In this document: positions 12,453 to 24,905 of the stretch, piece by piece
How the letters are laid out: each line of letters begins with the position of its first letter
Numbering within the stretch: the first letter of the stretch is position 1
Assembly (NCBI GenBank): GCA_002914845.1
Contig: JXTC01000053.1
Span: 211,688-275,687 of the forward strand
DNA: 64,000 bases
Reading direction: 5' to 3'
DNA from: Trema orientale
Lineage: Eukaryota; Streptophyta; Magnoliopsida; Rosales; Cannabaceae
Notes under the pieces: model-generated
What the model saw: only the letters and a program-made list of their open reading frames with translations
Database searches by the model: none
What the model was told of the DNA's origin: nothing
Made by a program: the position numbers and the translations under genes

Positions 12453-15144
12453 ATGGGGTCGAATATGAACTTTAAGAGCATAGGGAATGACCCATCGGCG
12501 AACGGCGGCGGCGGCGGAGGAGGGCGGCCGCCGGGGAACAACAACCAGCTGGTGAGGCAGTCGTCGATCTACACTCTGACATTCGACGAGTTTCAGAGCA
12601 CCATGGGCGGAATAGGGAAGGATTTCGGGTCGATGAACATGGATGAGCTTTTGAAGAACATCTGGAGCGCCGAGGAGATCCAGACCATGGCGTCGGTTGG
12701 TGCTGCTCCAGCTGCTGGACAAGCTGGGGTTGGGGCTGGGATTGGGGCAATCCCTCTCCAGAGGCAGGGCTCGTTGACGCTGCCCAGGACGCTGAGCCAG
12801 AAGACGGTAGATGAGGTTTGGAGGGATTTGTCCAAGGATGGGACTGGAGCCGCCGCCGCCGCCGCCGCCGCCGCCGCGTCCAATTTGCCGCAGAGGCAAC
12901 AGACTCTGGGGGAGATGACTTTGGAGGAGTTCTTGGTGAGAGCTGGGGTTGTTAGGGAAGATAACCAATTGGCTGGAAAGCCACAACCACCATCTAATAA
13001 TGGTGGTGGAGGTGGTGGCGCCGCCGGCGGCTTTTTCGGTGAGTTAGCGCGCTCTGGTATCGGTTTCGAGCAGACGAATCGGGGTACTGGAATGGTGGGT
13101 AATCGGATTCAAGAGGCTAACAATCAGATTTCTATTCAAGCTGCGAATTTGCCGCTGAATGTTAATGGGGTGAGATCGAATCAGCAACCGTTACCGCAGC
13201 CGCAGCAGCAGCGGCAACATCAGCAGCAGCAGCAGCAGCAGCAAATTTATCCTAAGCAGCCGACTGTGACATATGCAACTCAGTTGCCTATGCAAACGGG
13301 TGGTCAGCTGGGTAGTCCCGGAGTGAGGGGTGGGATTATGGGGATTACGGATCAGGGTTTGAGTAATGCTTTGGTTCAGGGTGGAGGGATGGGAATGGTT
13401 GGATTAGGAGGTGGGGCTGTAACCATTGGGACTGCATCGCCTGCGAACCAGATATCTTCTGATGGGATGAAGAGTAACGGTGATACCTCGTCTGTTTCGC
13501 CGGTTCCTTTCGTGTTTAATGGCGGTTTGAGGGGTAGGAAGTGCGGTGGGGCTGTGGAGAAGGTTGTCGAGCGGAGACAGAGGAGAATGATTAAGAACCG
13601 AGAGTCAGCCGCCAGGTCCCGCGCCCGAAAACAGGTGAATACGCTTGTTTGATCTTCTTTAATTTTTCTTCTTTATCTATTCGTGCTCGGATATAATTGA
13701 GTCAGCTATTGAGTTTCACGTTGGATTTATGTTTAGACAAGTGAACACTCGGATAATAGAACACGCATTCAAATTGAGTTAAGAGAAAGAAGCTTTATAA
13801 GTGAACGTGTCCAAAGCTCATCAGTGCTCTCCGCTAACCTGACTAAATTGATAACTATATGGTTGCATCATCGCACACATGGCTTTATCTAAGTACTACC
13901 GCCTGACCGAAAATCCCGAACTAAGATAGGCATGAGTTGTGCTATGCGTTTTTAGCACATGAAGCAGAAAAGGAAAAGGAATTTTGTAAATCCCTTTTTG
14001 AAAATACTCATTTGAATTCGTTATCAAAACTCCTTTTTCTTTTCTTTCCTTTTTCCTTTTTTCTTTCTTTTTTTTTTGGCGCTAAAAGGTTGAAACTCTG
14101 ATGGCTGAAGAGTTAAAGAAATTTTTGATAATTTTCGTCTTCTTGTCACTTTATAAGTTTTGCTAGCCATTAACCTTCTGCTTTTGTGGTCCATTAACGT
14201 GCTGTGTCCTCAAAACTTCATGAAAGATCATGTGGCAGAATGGTAATTTGATAGCGATCTGACATGACGAGAGTCGAGAGATGAAAGATTTTGAGACGTT
14301 TTAAGTATCCAGTTTGTTACAAGGTAATGGAAGGTTAATTGACATAGTATGAAGTTAAGAGTTGTATCATCTCAACATCAAAGACGTTGAATATAACTAC
14401 TAAAACTACGAACTTAATTATCTTTCAAACCGAGTATATTTTGTTGACCTGTGGTGGGATGCGGAGGATGACTGAATAGTGTTGTTATATACCATTTTGC
14501 ATTTTGGCAACGTGCTTGATATTTCACCTATTATCTCTTGTGGGCTTATGCCAGGCTTACACAATGGAACTGGAAGCAGAAGTTGCCAAGTTAAAAGAGG
14601 AGAACGAAGAATTGCGGAAGAAACAGGTAATTTCTAGTACATATAAGCTCACGTGAGTAAGCTAGCATTCCAGTGGGAAAGACTTATATGGTTCTCCTTT
14701 GGGTGTTGCAGGACGAAATCATGGAAATGCAGAAAACCCAGGTATTACTATGTTTCTCTCTGATTTTCTGTTACTATCATTTAATTCAGCATTAACTTGA
14801 ACGCAGACCATCTGTCTATTTTTCGTGTCTTGTCTATTGTCTACCCAACAATTTTTACTTTTTATTAAGTTATGGTCACTGACAAATATTTCGTGGCCAA
14901 GTAATTAAAGTCTCTCACAATGTCCTTTATCTCGCTTGTTCTCTTTTGGGAATAGGCTCACCAGAGCCATTATTGAAATCTGAAGTACTCATCATTTTTC
15001 CATTGATTAGCTAGCTCTATTTGTATCTTAAATATGGTTTTGTATAAAGGTGGTTAAATTACATGACAGGTAATGGAGATGATGAACGTGCAGCGAGGAG
15101 TGAAGAAACGCTGCTTGAGAAGAACGCAGACTGGGCCTTGGTGA
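12453..15144 (+). CDS. ABF2: ABA-responsive bZIP transcription factor, ABF/AREB group (ABF2-like)
   Basis: Nuclear bZIP activator that binds ABRE (ACGTG) sites in drought, salt and seed ABA responses. Exons 12453-13634, 14555-14626, 14712-14741 and 15070-15144 join in frame to 452 residues, a usual length for the group. The hallmarks of the family are all present. C1 is at residues 35-75 (RQSSIYTLTFDEF, then FGSMNMDELLKNIWSAEE). C2 is near 104-126 (RQGSLTLPRTLSQK). C3 is near 148-168 (RQQTLGEMTLEEFLVRAG). The basic region is at 374-394 (NRESAARSR with the N-x7-R spacing), followed by a leucine zipper running across exons 2-3. The C4 tail ends RRTQTGPW. RQxS/T sites are expected SnRK2 targets. 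Poly-Gly, poly-Ala (133-142) and poly-Gln (about 250-264) runs are low-complexity insertions. Start: the ATG is in frame and begins a typical N-terminus. Assignment to ABF2 rather than ABF3/4 rests on gene order. Confidence 0.95.
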
Positions 15145-16795
15145 AGCGCACGTCTTTTTAGTCTGGAAAATATGGTAGGTGTCATGTACATATCTAAGGC
15201 GAACGTGTTTTCTGTTGTAGATCATGAGAGCTTTAGTTGTGTTGTAGGTTGGTTACCTTTAAATACTACTTAATTATATGATCCCCCCCTCTGCTGCTTC
15301 TTCTTCGTAACATTATGCGTACAGATAGGAAGGAGAAGAGAAGCACAATACATCTGTGAGATATTTTCTGATACATATGTCGGAGCTTGTCAGTTTCTAC
15401 CATCACTAGTCAACCAAAATATCTTTAATGCAATTTGCATCTTGTGTCATTGCGTCGTGGGTGTCGATGACCAACTTCCTCTAACCTTCAAGTATCTAGC
15501 ATAACCAACTTATCGATATAATGATGTATCATGCTCCAAACTACTTCTATCACAATTATAACTGCTAGTCTAGTGGATTCAGGCTTTTTCAGTTATCTGC
15601 TCACTTGCAATGAGCACTTCAAATGAGGAACGTTTTAATTAGAATTGCTTGGAACAGATGTGGCTCTGTTGAGCCTCTTTGTATGTTTGTCTCTGATTTC
15701 TTTTTGTCGACATAATTGTCCGTTTTCATAGTCGTATAGTGAGGGATGAAGAGGCTTGTTGAAAAATTGGCATCGATAATCTTGATGCGAGTATGTTTCT
15801 TTTCATGGTACGTATGTGCTTGGAATGACATGCAGATTAGCTTAAACGACTTGGGTCAATAGCTGTCCAAGTTCCAACCTTCTAGTTTTCAGATAATCAA
15901 GACATTCAGCTATAAGCAAATAAGATACTCCATTTTTTTTTTCCCCTAGTTGGCGTAGCCATAGACAAGAATCACAACGAAAGATGTGGTTCCGTCTCTG
16001 TATGGTTTTGGCTGGAGGCAAGAAGCAGTCGCCTTCTCCCTAACCGGTCGCCGTATTTCATCTTGGACTTGCTTCCTTTTTCTGTTCCTCACCGCTTTGC
16101 AAAGGCCACTCCCACTAGACAAGAAATTTGCTTTGTACAATTTCTTGGACGAACGTGTCTACGTTTACCGACCCAAACAGATCGTTCCGTGCCAGTCCCG
16201 AAGAGTTTGCTACCGGACTGGTAATACATGTCAAGAGCAAAAGCAGAACACTTCAATTCACATTTTCAGGTTGATTCACAGCACAATAGAATGTGCAACG
16301 TCAATGTAATAAAATTTTGTAAGAATTTGGAAACTCAACATAAAAAATTACTTGTCGATCCAAAAAATATAGCCTTTGGCTTACATATTTTTCGTCACAA
16401 AAGACCTGGGTTTTGTTTTAACCTATCAAAATTTCCTTTTTCAATTTAATTTGAGGGGGATAGAAATTCCTCGGATTAATTTTTTTTTGCCATAAAAGGA
16501 CCCTGGACCGGATTTAACCTGTCAAAATTTTTCTTCTATTTAATTTGTGAGGAGAAAAAAAGCATAAGGAAAATAAAACATCATTTTGAATAAAGAAAAA
16601 ATAATTCAAAATTCTGTCCAAGTCGCGTGGCATCCCTTTTTTCTTTTTCTTTTTTTTTTTTTCCGAACTTGAATGGCATCCTTTTCTTAAAAGAAAATAA
16701 ATAATTAAAATTTGAATTTTGTACCCTACGTTTTAATTTTTATACACAATGCACATTGCACGGTTCGTTAGGGACATTTCAAGATTTTTCAAGGG
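15145..16795. other. 3' flank of the bZIP gene and intergenic DNA
   Basis: The first few hundred bases probably hold the 3' UTR. No coding gene is recognised. A stretch at about 15980-16250 is less AT-rich than its surroundings and is open in two frames, one on each strand, but neither resembles a known protein. Confidence 0.45.
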
Positions 16796-17158
16796 GAAAT
16801 TACACATTATACGGTGTTTTTGTAAAAAAATTTGAAAAATACGGTGGTCAGAAGATGTAGTACGGTTTTTATTAGAAAAATATTATTTTTTAAAAAATAT
16901 TTAGAAAAATATCATTTTTAAAATAGTAACTAATAACCGGTAACCAGTTTCTAGAAACTGGTAACTAGTAACTAAAGGTATTTATAACTAGTATATAACT
17001 AGTAACCAGTAACCGGTAATCAGTTTTCAAATACTAATAACCAGTAACTATTTTTAAAATGGTATTTTTCTAAATATTTTTTAAAAAGTGATATTTTTCT
17101 AATAATAACCGTATGAAAATTTGAAACAAGTGTGAGTTCCGTATTTTTGTAATTCTTT
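16796..17158. mobile_element. Palindromic foldback MITE
   Basis: Nearly the whole element is one imperfect palindrome. The left part (gaaattacacattatacgg, then ttattagaaaaatatt, then agtaactaataaccggtaac) is inverted on the right (ggtaatcagtt, then gatatttttctaataataa, then ccgtatttttgtaattc), around a centre with stacked CTAGAAACTGGTAACTAGT words. A transcript would fold into one long hairpin. No target duplication was clear. It shares words with the region at 57970-59200. Confidence 0.6.
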
Positions 17159-17228
17159 TAGTTTTTATACGTAAAAGTGATAGAAACCCATTTTTCAATT
17201 CTTTCGAATTAGACTGATAAATAAATTA

Positions 17229-17769
17229 AGATAAATGACCTTGTTAGTCCTTATGAAAAGTCTATCTTTGGTTCTTAAATTTTACAATGCACTATTTTGA
17301 TCCTTAAACTATTAAAAAAATTTCATTTTACTCTATTTGGTTGTATATTTTGTTTTAATCTTAACAGAATGAGCATATAAAACAATTTTGTTATTCTGTT
17401 ATACTTATTTCATATCTAGAAGCATTATCCAGCACAATAAAGAAATTAGAACATGAATTGAAACAGTTAAAAAATGATGGGTTAAAGAAAAATGAATTAT
17501 ACATTAGACGATAATGCAGTGTAAAACTGTCCAAAATACAATATTTTGTTAAAATCACACATACAGAATGAAATATACAACTTATGAGCTTATTCTAACA
17601 AATTTCAAACAAAATGTATAACAAAAAAGACTAAAAATGACACATTTTTAATAGTTTAAGGACCAATACAGCGCAATTTAAAGTTTAAGGACCATTACAG
17701 TGCAATTTAAAGTTTACGGACTAAAGTGAAATTTTCCCCTTAGTTCGAGGACTAATGGAGTCATTTTCC
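17229..17769. mobile_element. Mutator-type MITE with 8/9 target duplication
   Basis: The left end AGATAAATGACCTTGTTAGT is inverted at the right end as ACTAATGGAGTCATTTTCC. The arms run about 150 bp and contain repeats of the type gatccttaaactatt against aatagtttaaggaccaa. The flanks AATAAATTA (17220-17228) and AATAAGTTA (17770-17778) match at 8 of 9 positions. It sits between the convergent bZIP and THO5 genes, about 0.4 kb from the THO5 stop codon. It is non-coding. Confidence 0.75.
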
Positions 17770-18173
17770 AATAAGTTAAATCGAAGGTCTTTTACAACGA
17801 AAAAATGTAATCCTAGGCATTCTTATGATATCTTCAGATCTACAAGGGTTTCCTGTCAAACTTGATTAAATTTAAAAGAGATGATTGCCTTTTCTTTTTT
17901 TTTTTTTTAAAAAAGGGAAATTTTTTTATAAACGGAAAAAATGAAAAGACCGAATAGTAGAGGTAAGTATAACAAAAACTATTCCACGGCGAAGATCCCA
18001 CGATTGTTGTTAAGGAAGAGCTCGTTAATGATCTCCGAGCTCCACAGACCAGAGCTCCATAGACCAGTGTCTGAACTGAAAAAACTTAGCGACAAGTTCT
18101 GCAACTTCCATCTGAAAGTCGGAAAAATCAATATAATATTTCCATTGCGGCAGAAACTAAAGAAATATACTGC

Positions 18174-21100
18174 TTAGTAAGGGTAGCCAGGTGTGCATTC
18201 CATGTCTTTCCAGGATATCATCTTCCTGCGATCTCTTCCTCTATATGATCTGGAAACAAGCTGACCACTAACAGGCTTACACAAGCCAACGTCAACTACA
18301 GAAGTAGTCTTTCTCGTCTCAGAAGAAGAGGATATGTCGTCCATGTAGTAGTCAAACAACATTGCCAGACAACGTACTTGATGAGCTAAGGCATAGTTTT
18401 CATGATCCAAAGGCAACGTCTTCAGCATGTGCAGATTGACCTAAAATATATGCAAGAGGGATTTTATTGAACAGCGTTCCAGTACAGGAATGAAAGAACA
18501 TAATAATTATAAACAAGAAAGAGCAGAAAAGGTGCAAGATACGTTATGGCAAGGCATTACAGGTTAGTATATAGAGAAATATCCAGTAAGATTAAGACGA
18601 CATCAAGAAGACAAAGAACCCATCACAAAGTAAGGGGTGCTCAAGCTAATGACCAAAAAACCATCAAGCTGACAACAGTTATCAAGAGTTGTGGTTTATG
18701 ATATCAAGGGGAAGTTACTAACAAAATCTAGAAGATATTTTATGCATTGCATGTCTCATGTCTCAAAGAAATAATAAAGAAAAGCCATCCTCTACTGCTT
18801 AACGTGGAAACTTGTCCCTAACAAATCAATCAACCACTCACCTCTGCTTCTATAGCACGAAGTTCATTATACCATTCACAACCATTATCCACAAAAACAT
18901 TTTCTCCAGATGAAGTGTAAAGGCCCAACGTGAAAATGGGAGGCCTCAAAGGATACTCCATGCTGATCTTAATCTGCCATAACAGAACTGTCAAAAACAA
19001 GTATAACTGATGCACCAGCTTAACATGATATGAAAGTAGAAGTGTTAGCTACCTTGGCTTCCAACTTCGCAGTCTTCTTGTGCGTGTCTATATTCCTGAT
19101 AAAGACGAGAGAAAATTCCCTGACCCCATAATTTACCCATTTTCTTGCCTCCTCGAAGGATTGAATAGATACTGCATGTTCTTCCTCTGGCTCGATATAT
19201 GCAGGCTCATCCATATCACTTGCAATGTCTAGCATAAGATTTGCATCTTCATCATGTTTCTTATAACTTTGTGATTTTGCCTTACTTATTGGAGATATTA
19301 TGCTTTTTGATATTAAAGGCAGCTGCCTGGAGTGGGAAATATCAGATTCTTTAGCTGGAGCCAGTTTAATATCACTAGATGAAACTGGAGCCAAAGATGG
19401 AAGCTCCCCATCTTCCCTGCTATTCTCTAGCTCCGCCCTTGAAGCAACAGATAAAGGTGAACCCTGAATAGGTTGTGGAACCTGCTCCACATCTATTACA
19501 GATAAAGGTGAAGCCTGAATAGGTGGGGTTCCTACAGGTGAACAACCAAGCAAATTGCACAAAGGGGTATGCAAGGCCCATGGAACACTTTCACAAGACA
19601 AAGCAGGCCATTTAAGCTTCATAAGTGAATCAAGCTGTTCCCTGTAGCCAATCACAGAATATCAATTTTTCAACACAAGGCATATCTTACCACGGTCACA
19701 AACATGGCAATGAAAAAGCATCAAAACTAAAAAACTTCCTCAATATGAAAAGCTCTAGAGACAAAAGTCATGCACCGAGCAGATTTAAGATACAATAGCG
19801 AGGGGGAAAGAAACCAACATTTATAAAAGAGCTCCACTAGTAAAACCAAATAAGTGAAACAAAACTTCAAAGTTCAAACTATGAAATTCAGGTTTCATCA
19901 CTTGTATCCATTCCCTATTGGTTTTCTACAATGTCTTGATTCACGACTCTAAAGATACAAAGCAATGACTCACACAAGAGCCAGCTGAGCCTTTTTCCGA
20001 GACCGAATTCTTTGAACAACTGTCAACACACGGTTCTGCTGGCGGTAAAGAGAAAGGTCCGATATGACAGCATCACTTGTTCCAACATCACTGCTTGAAG
20101 TTCCATGTCGAGTAAGCAATGGTGCCAGCTCAGGCAATAAATCAATTCCCGCCAAGTGTTGGGCCCACTTGTATGGACGGGAAGTTCTCTTTTCATCAAA
20201 TACAAGAGAATCACCAACAAGAAGCTTGGCTGACTGTTTCAATCAAATAGACAGAAAGATCATCATAACATGGAAATGAAAATGGATAAACAATTTATAA
20301 GCAGCAGAGCAGAATGGCTAGACTCTAGGGAATGAGAATTAAGGAGGATCACCTAATACCTAAAAGACAAGCAATATGAACATCATCAATACCTGGTGTG
20401 GAAGTTCGAGGCCAGTGTCATCAGGGAATAAGTTGCATAAGATGTTATTCTCAGGTCCTTCATGGGATCCTTCAATTCCAACACATACAACATTCAACTT
20501 CAACAAATACTCGAACTTAATGGTGATAAGTTTTGCAGACTTGGGATCAGAAACCTCATCATCATATACATGAAGTATGACTTTTAAAGGGTGAACTTGA
20601 AGCACTCCAGCCTGCTCAAGGTTGTCCTTGGCTGGAATCTTCCGTGTCCGTTTTCTCCTTCTCTGGCCATCATCTTCCTCGTCAGCTGCATCATCCTCCA
20701 TTCTGGAACTCTCCAAACTAGTAGAAATTCCTGGTCGTCAAACTACATCAATTTTTTTTTTCTGTCTTATTGCCCCTTTCCTTTTAATGATTCTTATTAT
20801 TAGAAATCACTAATAGCCAATAAACAATTACAAACAACGGTTGAGATAACAATTACCAGTGTCCACATTAGCTTGCTGGTGAGCAAAAGTTTGTGCATCC
20901 TTCACGCTTCCAAGTATCTCGAGATCAATTTGTTCGTCGAATGCTTCTTTCTGGGCCAAGAACTGCGAGTAAAGCACATAGAGAGGAGGTGGAAGCAACT
21001 CTGCAGAGTGATGCTGCTTCAGTTTCTTTGTATGGAGCACCCCTAATTGGTTCTGTACTGGCAACGATGCTTTCTTGAGAGATTTTAGGTGTGACGGGAG

Positions 21101-22018
21101 ACTAGACAAGAACTTTTTGCGATTTGCAATCGTCTCCGAAAGAGTTTTCTTCTGTTGTTCAAGTTTTTCGCGAAGTTTGCATAGCTCTTTACGCTAAACC
21201 AAATTACGAATCATTAACTACTGTTAGCATTCCGTGTTCTTTTTCCTCTCATTCTACATACATTATCATAGTCAACTAAATAACGACATAATATCCAACA
21301 TCTTAATCATTAAAAAGCAAGAGCTAATGCTACAAAAAATACGATCAAAATCACCTGGAAAAGCTCGAAATCGAGCCTCTTCAACATGAGATTGTGTGCT
21401 GCATCATTTGACAACACAGAATTCTGTATCTCTTGAGGTGCATCACGGAAAAATTCTTCCTCGGGCACAAGCTCAATGTCGGGGTATTTCGACTTGAAGT
21501 CTTTGCAAGCTTTTATGGCCTTAATATAGTGACCCTTTTCGTACATTAGATTGTGAAGCTGAAGGGTCGTAAAGTCCACTGGCGCCTTGGCCTTCTCCGT
21601 CTCCGCTTTCACGCGATCCTCATCGAGCAATATAGAGCGATTTGCCTGCAAAAAGGCAACAAAATATAAGGTCATTGAAATCAACAAAAGCTCCTCCATT
21701 GTTATGAAGACCAAAACCCTAAACCGAAAGAGAGAGAGAGGGAGGAAAATAAAAAAAAAAAAGGAGAGAATAGGGAGGGAAAAAGGAAAAAGGTACCTGG
21801 CGAAGGGCGACGAAGTGAACGAACATCTGAGTGGCTAGCTCTCTGAGCTCGGATTTGGGCTTTCCTTGTTTCTTAATGGCAAGCATTTTGGCAACGATCT
21901 CTTCCACCGAAGCTTTGCTCTCCTGAAGCGATTCGTACGGAGATTTCTGCTGAGACTCTGGCTGAGCATCTTCTTCAACCAGCATGCCCTCCTCCACCTC
22001 CACCTCGCCGTCTTCCAT
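18174..22018 (-). CDS. THO5: THO complex subunit 5 (THOC5 homologue)
   Basis: A subunit of the nuclear THO/TREX complex that couples transcription to mRNP packaging and export; in plants THO also affects small-RNA production. Eight exons on the minus strand, in transcription order: 22018-21797, 21645-21355, 21193-20857, 20730-20393, 20233-19974, 19641-19053, 18973-18842 and 18440-18174. All junctions are GT-AG with matching phase, giving 811 residues, close to the roughly 820 of the Arabidopsis protein. The N-terminus begins MEDGEVEVEEGMLVEED. The most conserved block lies in exon 2 (KAPVDFTTLQLHNLMYEKGH, then FKSKYPDIELVPEEEFF). Exon 3 begins with a charged, probably coiled-coil stretch (LREKLEQQKKTLSETI). 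Start: this is the first ATG; the codon four triplets upstream is GTG. Exon 6 (589 bp) is Ser/Pro-rich and variable. It is convergent with the bZIP gene. Confidence 0.95.
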
Positions 22019-22161
22019 TTTCTGCTTCACCGTTTCACTACGGTGCAGTGCACACTAGCGCTACCAGTCCCAGTTAGGTTTCGGTTTCCTAGTTCCCAGG
22101 TCTTCTACCAGAGTACAATGATTTTTTTGTTTAAAAAATATTGTTATTATTTTATTGTTTT

Positions 22162-22338
22162 GGGTTTATGGCACAAATAGCCCTGGACTATATCAAACTT
22201 GCGACAATTTGGTCTCGGAGTTATAATTTTGGCAGTTAAGCCCCCGAACTTACCATTTCCTTGCAATTAAGTAAATTATAAATAATTGTTAAATATCTTA
22301 CTTNNNTGAAGAGTACATGCTAGCATATTAAAAGGTAT
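22162..22338. mobile_element. Left arm of a broken Mutator-type MITE
   Basis: It starts GGGTTTATGGCACAAATAGC and continues with paired words typical of these arms (acaatttggtctc, ggcagttaagcccc). No inverse partner of this exact arm was found. The three Ns at 22304-22306 lie inside it. It is probably half an element, cut by the insertion or rearrangement next to it. Confidence 0.45.
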
Positions 22339-22347
22339 TTATAAATA

Positions 22348-22847
22348 GGATTTTTAGCATATTTGGTCTATATATTATTCACAGATTGGTAGAATGGTCC
22401 ATAAGTTAATTTTTTTGACAATTAAGTCTTTTTCGATTGATGATATTAAAATTTTCATAAAATTGAACATATTTAAATGAAATAAATTAGTATTTCACTA
22501 ACATTAATTAGATTGAAAGGGAAATAAAAAGAACTTTTAAGAGAAATTTTAAATTTTTGAGAATCTCTATTTTTTTAATTTTTTAAATTATGTTGTTAAA
22601 TGTTGTTAATTTTCAGTTATTTTCTTTCCAATTCCAACTAATATTAGTAAATTATTGATTTTAACATTCAAAAATCTTGCATATGACTTGAAAATACTTA
22701 ATTATATCCAATATTTTAATAATTACTCACAAAAAGAGCTTAATTGTCAAAATTTTTAACACTTAAAGATTTAATTACTAATAATAATAATTTAGGAGCC
22801 ACTTTACCAATCACGAAAAATATAGGAGTAAGTCATGCCAAAAATCC
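22348..22847. mobile_element. Mutator-type MITE with perfect 9-bp target duplication
   Basis: It starts GGATTTTTAGCATATTTGGT and ends with the inverse type, AGTCATGCCAAAAATCC. TTATAAATA flanks it exactly at 22339-22347 and 22848-22856. The arms share words such as gacaattaagtc against agcttaattgtc. It is 500 bp, non-coding, and lies about 330 bp upstream of the THO5 start codon. Confidence 0.85.
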
Positions 22848-23159
22848 TTATAAATAAACTAAGTAAGAGGATTTGAAAGAAAGAGGCAGTGCTCACTATT
22901 TATTGGAGACATGGAGCTCACTATTTATAGGAGATATGGAGCTACAGATTTGGGATATATTTTTTCGGGCAAAATTTTGTGACTTGGGAGCAAATGTTGT
23001 CTTCAAAATGAGAAATGGGCAATTGGGGAAGGCCCAGCTGACTTTTTCCTTCACTCAAAATTAGGTGGCTTGAGAATGCAAATGTTGTTTAAAGATACAA
23101 AATTAACCTGGCAAAAGTTTTTACTTTTACTCGATTCCTCCAGGCTCCCGCAATATATA

Positions 23160-23518
23160 GGCCCCGTCTGTTTCAACTATTCCATTCCATTAGAATGGAA
23201 AATCCATTTGAATGCGTGTTTGTTTCAATAATTCAATTTTTTCATTCAAATGATCTTTTAGAGTGTGAATTTGTTTCAACAATTCAGTTTTTCCATTCAA
23301 ATAGTCTATCCGAAAAACTAACCATTGGAATGGTTTTTTTGTGTCTTGAATGAGAATGGAGGGGGAAGGTGTTTTTGAATGGACCATTCCAATGCTCCCA
23401 TTCTAATTACAACACATTCCACTATTTTTTCCGTTCAAATGTGTCCCATTCCAATTATAATACATTACACAATTTCTACTCAAATACACACACTCAAATA
23501 AGCAAACCAAACGGGGCC
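23160..23518. mobile_element. MITE with GGCCCCGT ends (family B, complete copy)
   Basis: It begins GGCCCCGTCTGTTTC and ends with the inverse, AACCAAACGGGGCC. Inside are inverted words built on attccattccattagaatgg and its relatives. ATA flanks both ends, which would fit a 3-bp duplication but is weak evidence. A partial inverted relative lies at 24640-24905. It is non-coding. Confidence 0.65.
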
Positions 23519-23599
23519 ATAATTTCTCCACCTTCCATCCACAAATTTTTAAATGAAATTTATAATTTTTAAGAACCTTAAATCCATTTTAGAGGCATT

Positions 23600-23985
23600 A
23601 TTCAATCTGTGTTGTAGTTTTACTATAGTTGTGTTATGAGTAAAAAACAGTCACCGCAAGAAAAAATAACTATGTATTTAGTAAATTAAATTTACAAACG
23701 TATTGTGTTGTTTAAAAGAAACATTTAAATGTTTGGTAAACTATAAATTGTGTATTTTGTAAAATAATATTTTAGAAAATTTGCACTATGAAAGCAAAAT
23801 TAGCTCCGTATAAACAACTCTTATCTCGCTTATCAAATTCTGCTTAAAATAGAGGTCACACAGCAAATTTTAGAATATGCAGGTGAAAGCAAAAATTCAC
23901 TAAACGCCTCAATCTCAAATTTTTCTAATTATTTTTTTAAAAGCTAAAAGTAGTTTCCGAAAGCAATCCCAAACGGGTCATTATA
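23600..23985. mobile_element. hAT-like MITE remnant (family C, copy 1)
   Basis: It runs from tgttgtagttttactatagttg to ttccgaaagcaatcccaaacgggtc and carries words such as ttggtaaactataaattg. The region at 26567-26955 is related in the opposite orientation (ggctccgtttagaattgc ... gctacaacacaatt). The ends are not sharply defined. Confidence 0.4.
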
Positions 23986-24379
23986 TAAAATTTCAATATT
24001 TTCACATTTACCATAGTTATATTAATGAATTATAATTAAAAAAAAAAAACCCATTAGACTTGGATGTTTTGCCCCAAAAAAAAAAAAAAGGCCTCATAGT
24101 TCATTGATATAAATAAAATATTCTATTGGGTTTCAATTTNAAATTGTTAAAGAAAAATGTTTTTATCTTTTGAAATCAGATATAAGTCAAAATTTTTATT
24201 TATGTATTTGTATTTAAAGGCTGTAATAGTTGGATTTCTAAATAATTACAGACCATTCATTGGTGTAGATGATTATCTTTTAGCTATTTTTATGATGTCA
24301 ATCAACAATTTTAAAGAGCAAAGATGTTTTCACTAATTTTATGTTAATGATTAATGCTCCAAATACTTTACTACCGAAA

Positions 24380-24905
24380 GCAACAAAATAGAAAATAAAA
24401 ATAAGCAAACACACAAATTTATAGTGGTTCACTCTTAATATGAGAACTACGTCCACTTTCAACCACTGTGAGTTTTCACTATGATGAAGAAGATAGATTA
24501 CAAGAAATTCTCACACTTCATGCCTCTCTCAGATTCTATGAAACTTTAATCTCACTTAACCAAACTCCGCATCCTAATACTCTTTATATAAAGGAAACAA
24601 ATTAAGGTAACTAAAATACATATGTAAAATTCCAAAAAATACCCTTTATTCGTATACCTTTATTCGTAATTAGAATGAGAGTATTGGAATGGACTATTCA
24701 AAAATACTTCTTCCCTTCCATTATAATCCAAGACACAAAAAACCCATTACTGATGAATTATTTGAATATAAAAACTGATTGTTCAAACAAACACCCATTG
24801 TAAAAGACTATTTGAATGGAAAAATTAGAATTATTGAAATAAACACCCATTCAAATGAGTTTTCTATTCTAATAGAATAGAATCGTTGAACCAAACAAGC
24901 CCAGA
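24380..24905. repeat. Transposon remnants, including a partial family B copy
   Basis: At 24400-24590 is a block around cacacaaatttatagtggtt and actacgtccac, a pattern often seen in degraded plant retrotransposons. From about 24640 to 24905 there is an inverted partial copy of the MITE at 23160-23518 (words ccattcaaatgagttttct and gttgaaccaaacaagccc). Confidence 0.45.

Noticed and set aside
12306-12986. Long antisense open frames over the bZIP exon
   Set aside because: They are mirror frames caused by the GC-rich, codon-biased sense exon (poly-Gly, poly-Ala) and have no domain of their own.
22018-22030. Longer THO5 start four codons upstream
   Set aside because: The codon is GTG, not ATG, and the homologue begins at the MEDGE methionine.
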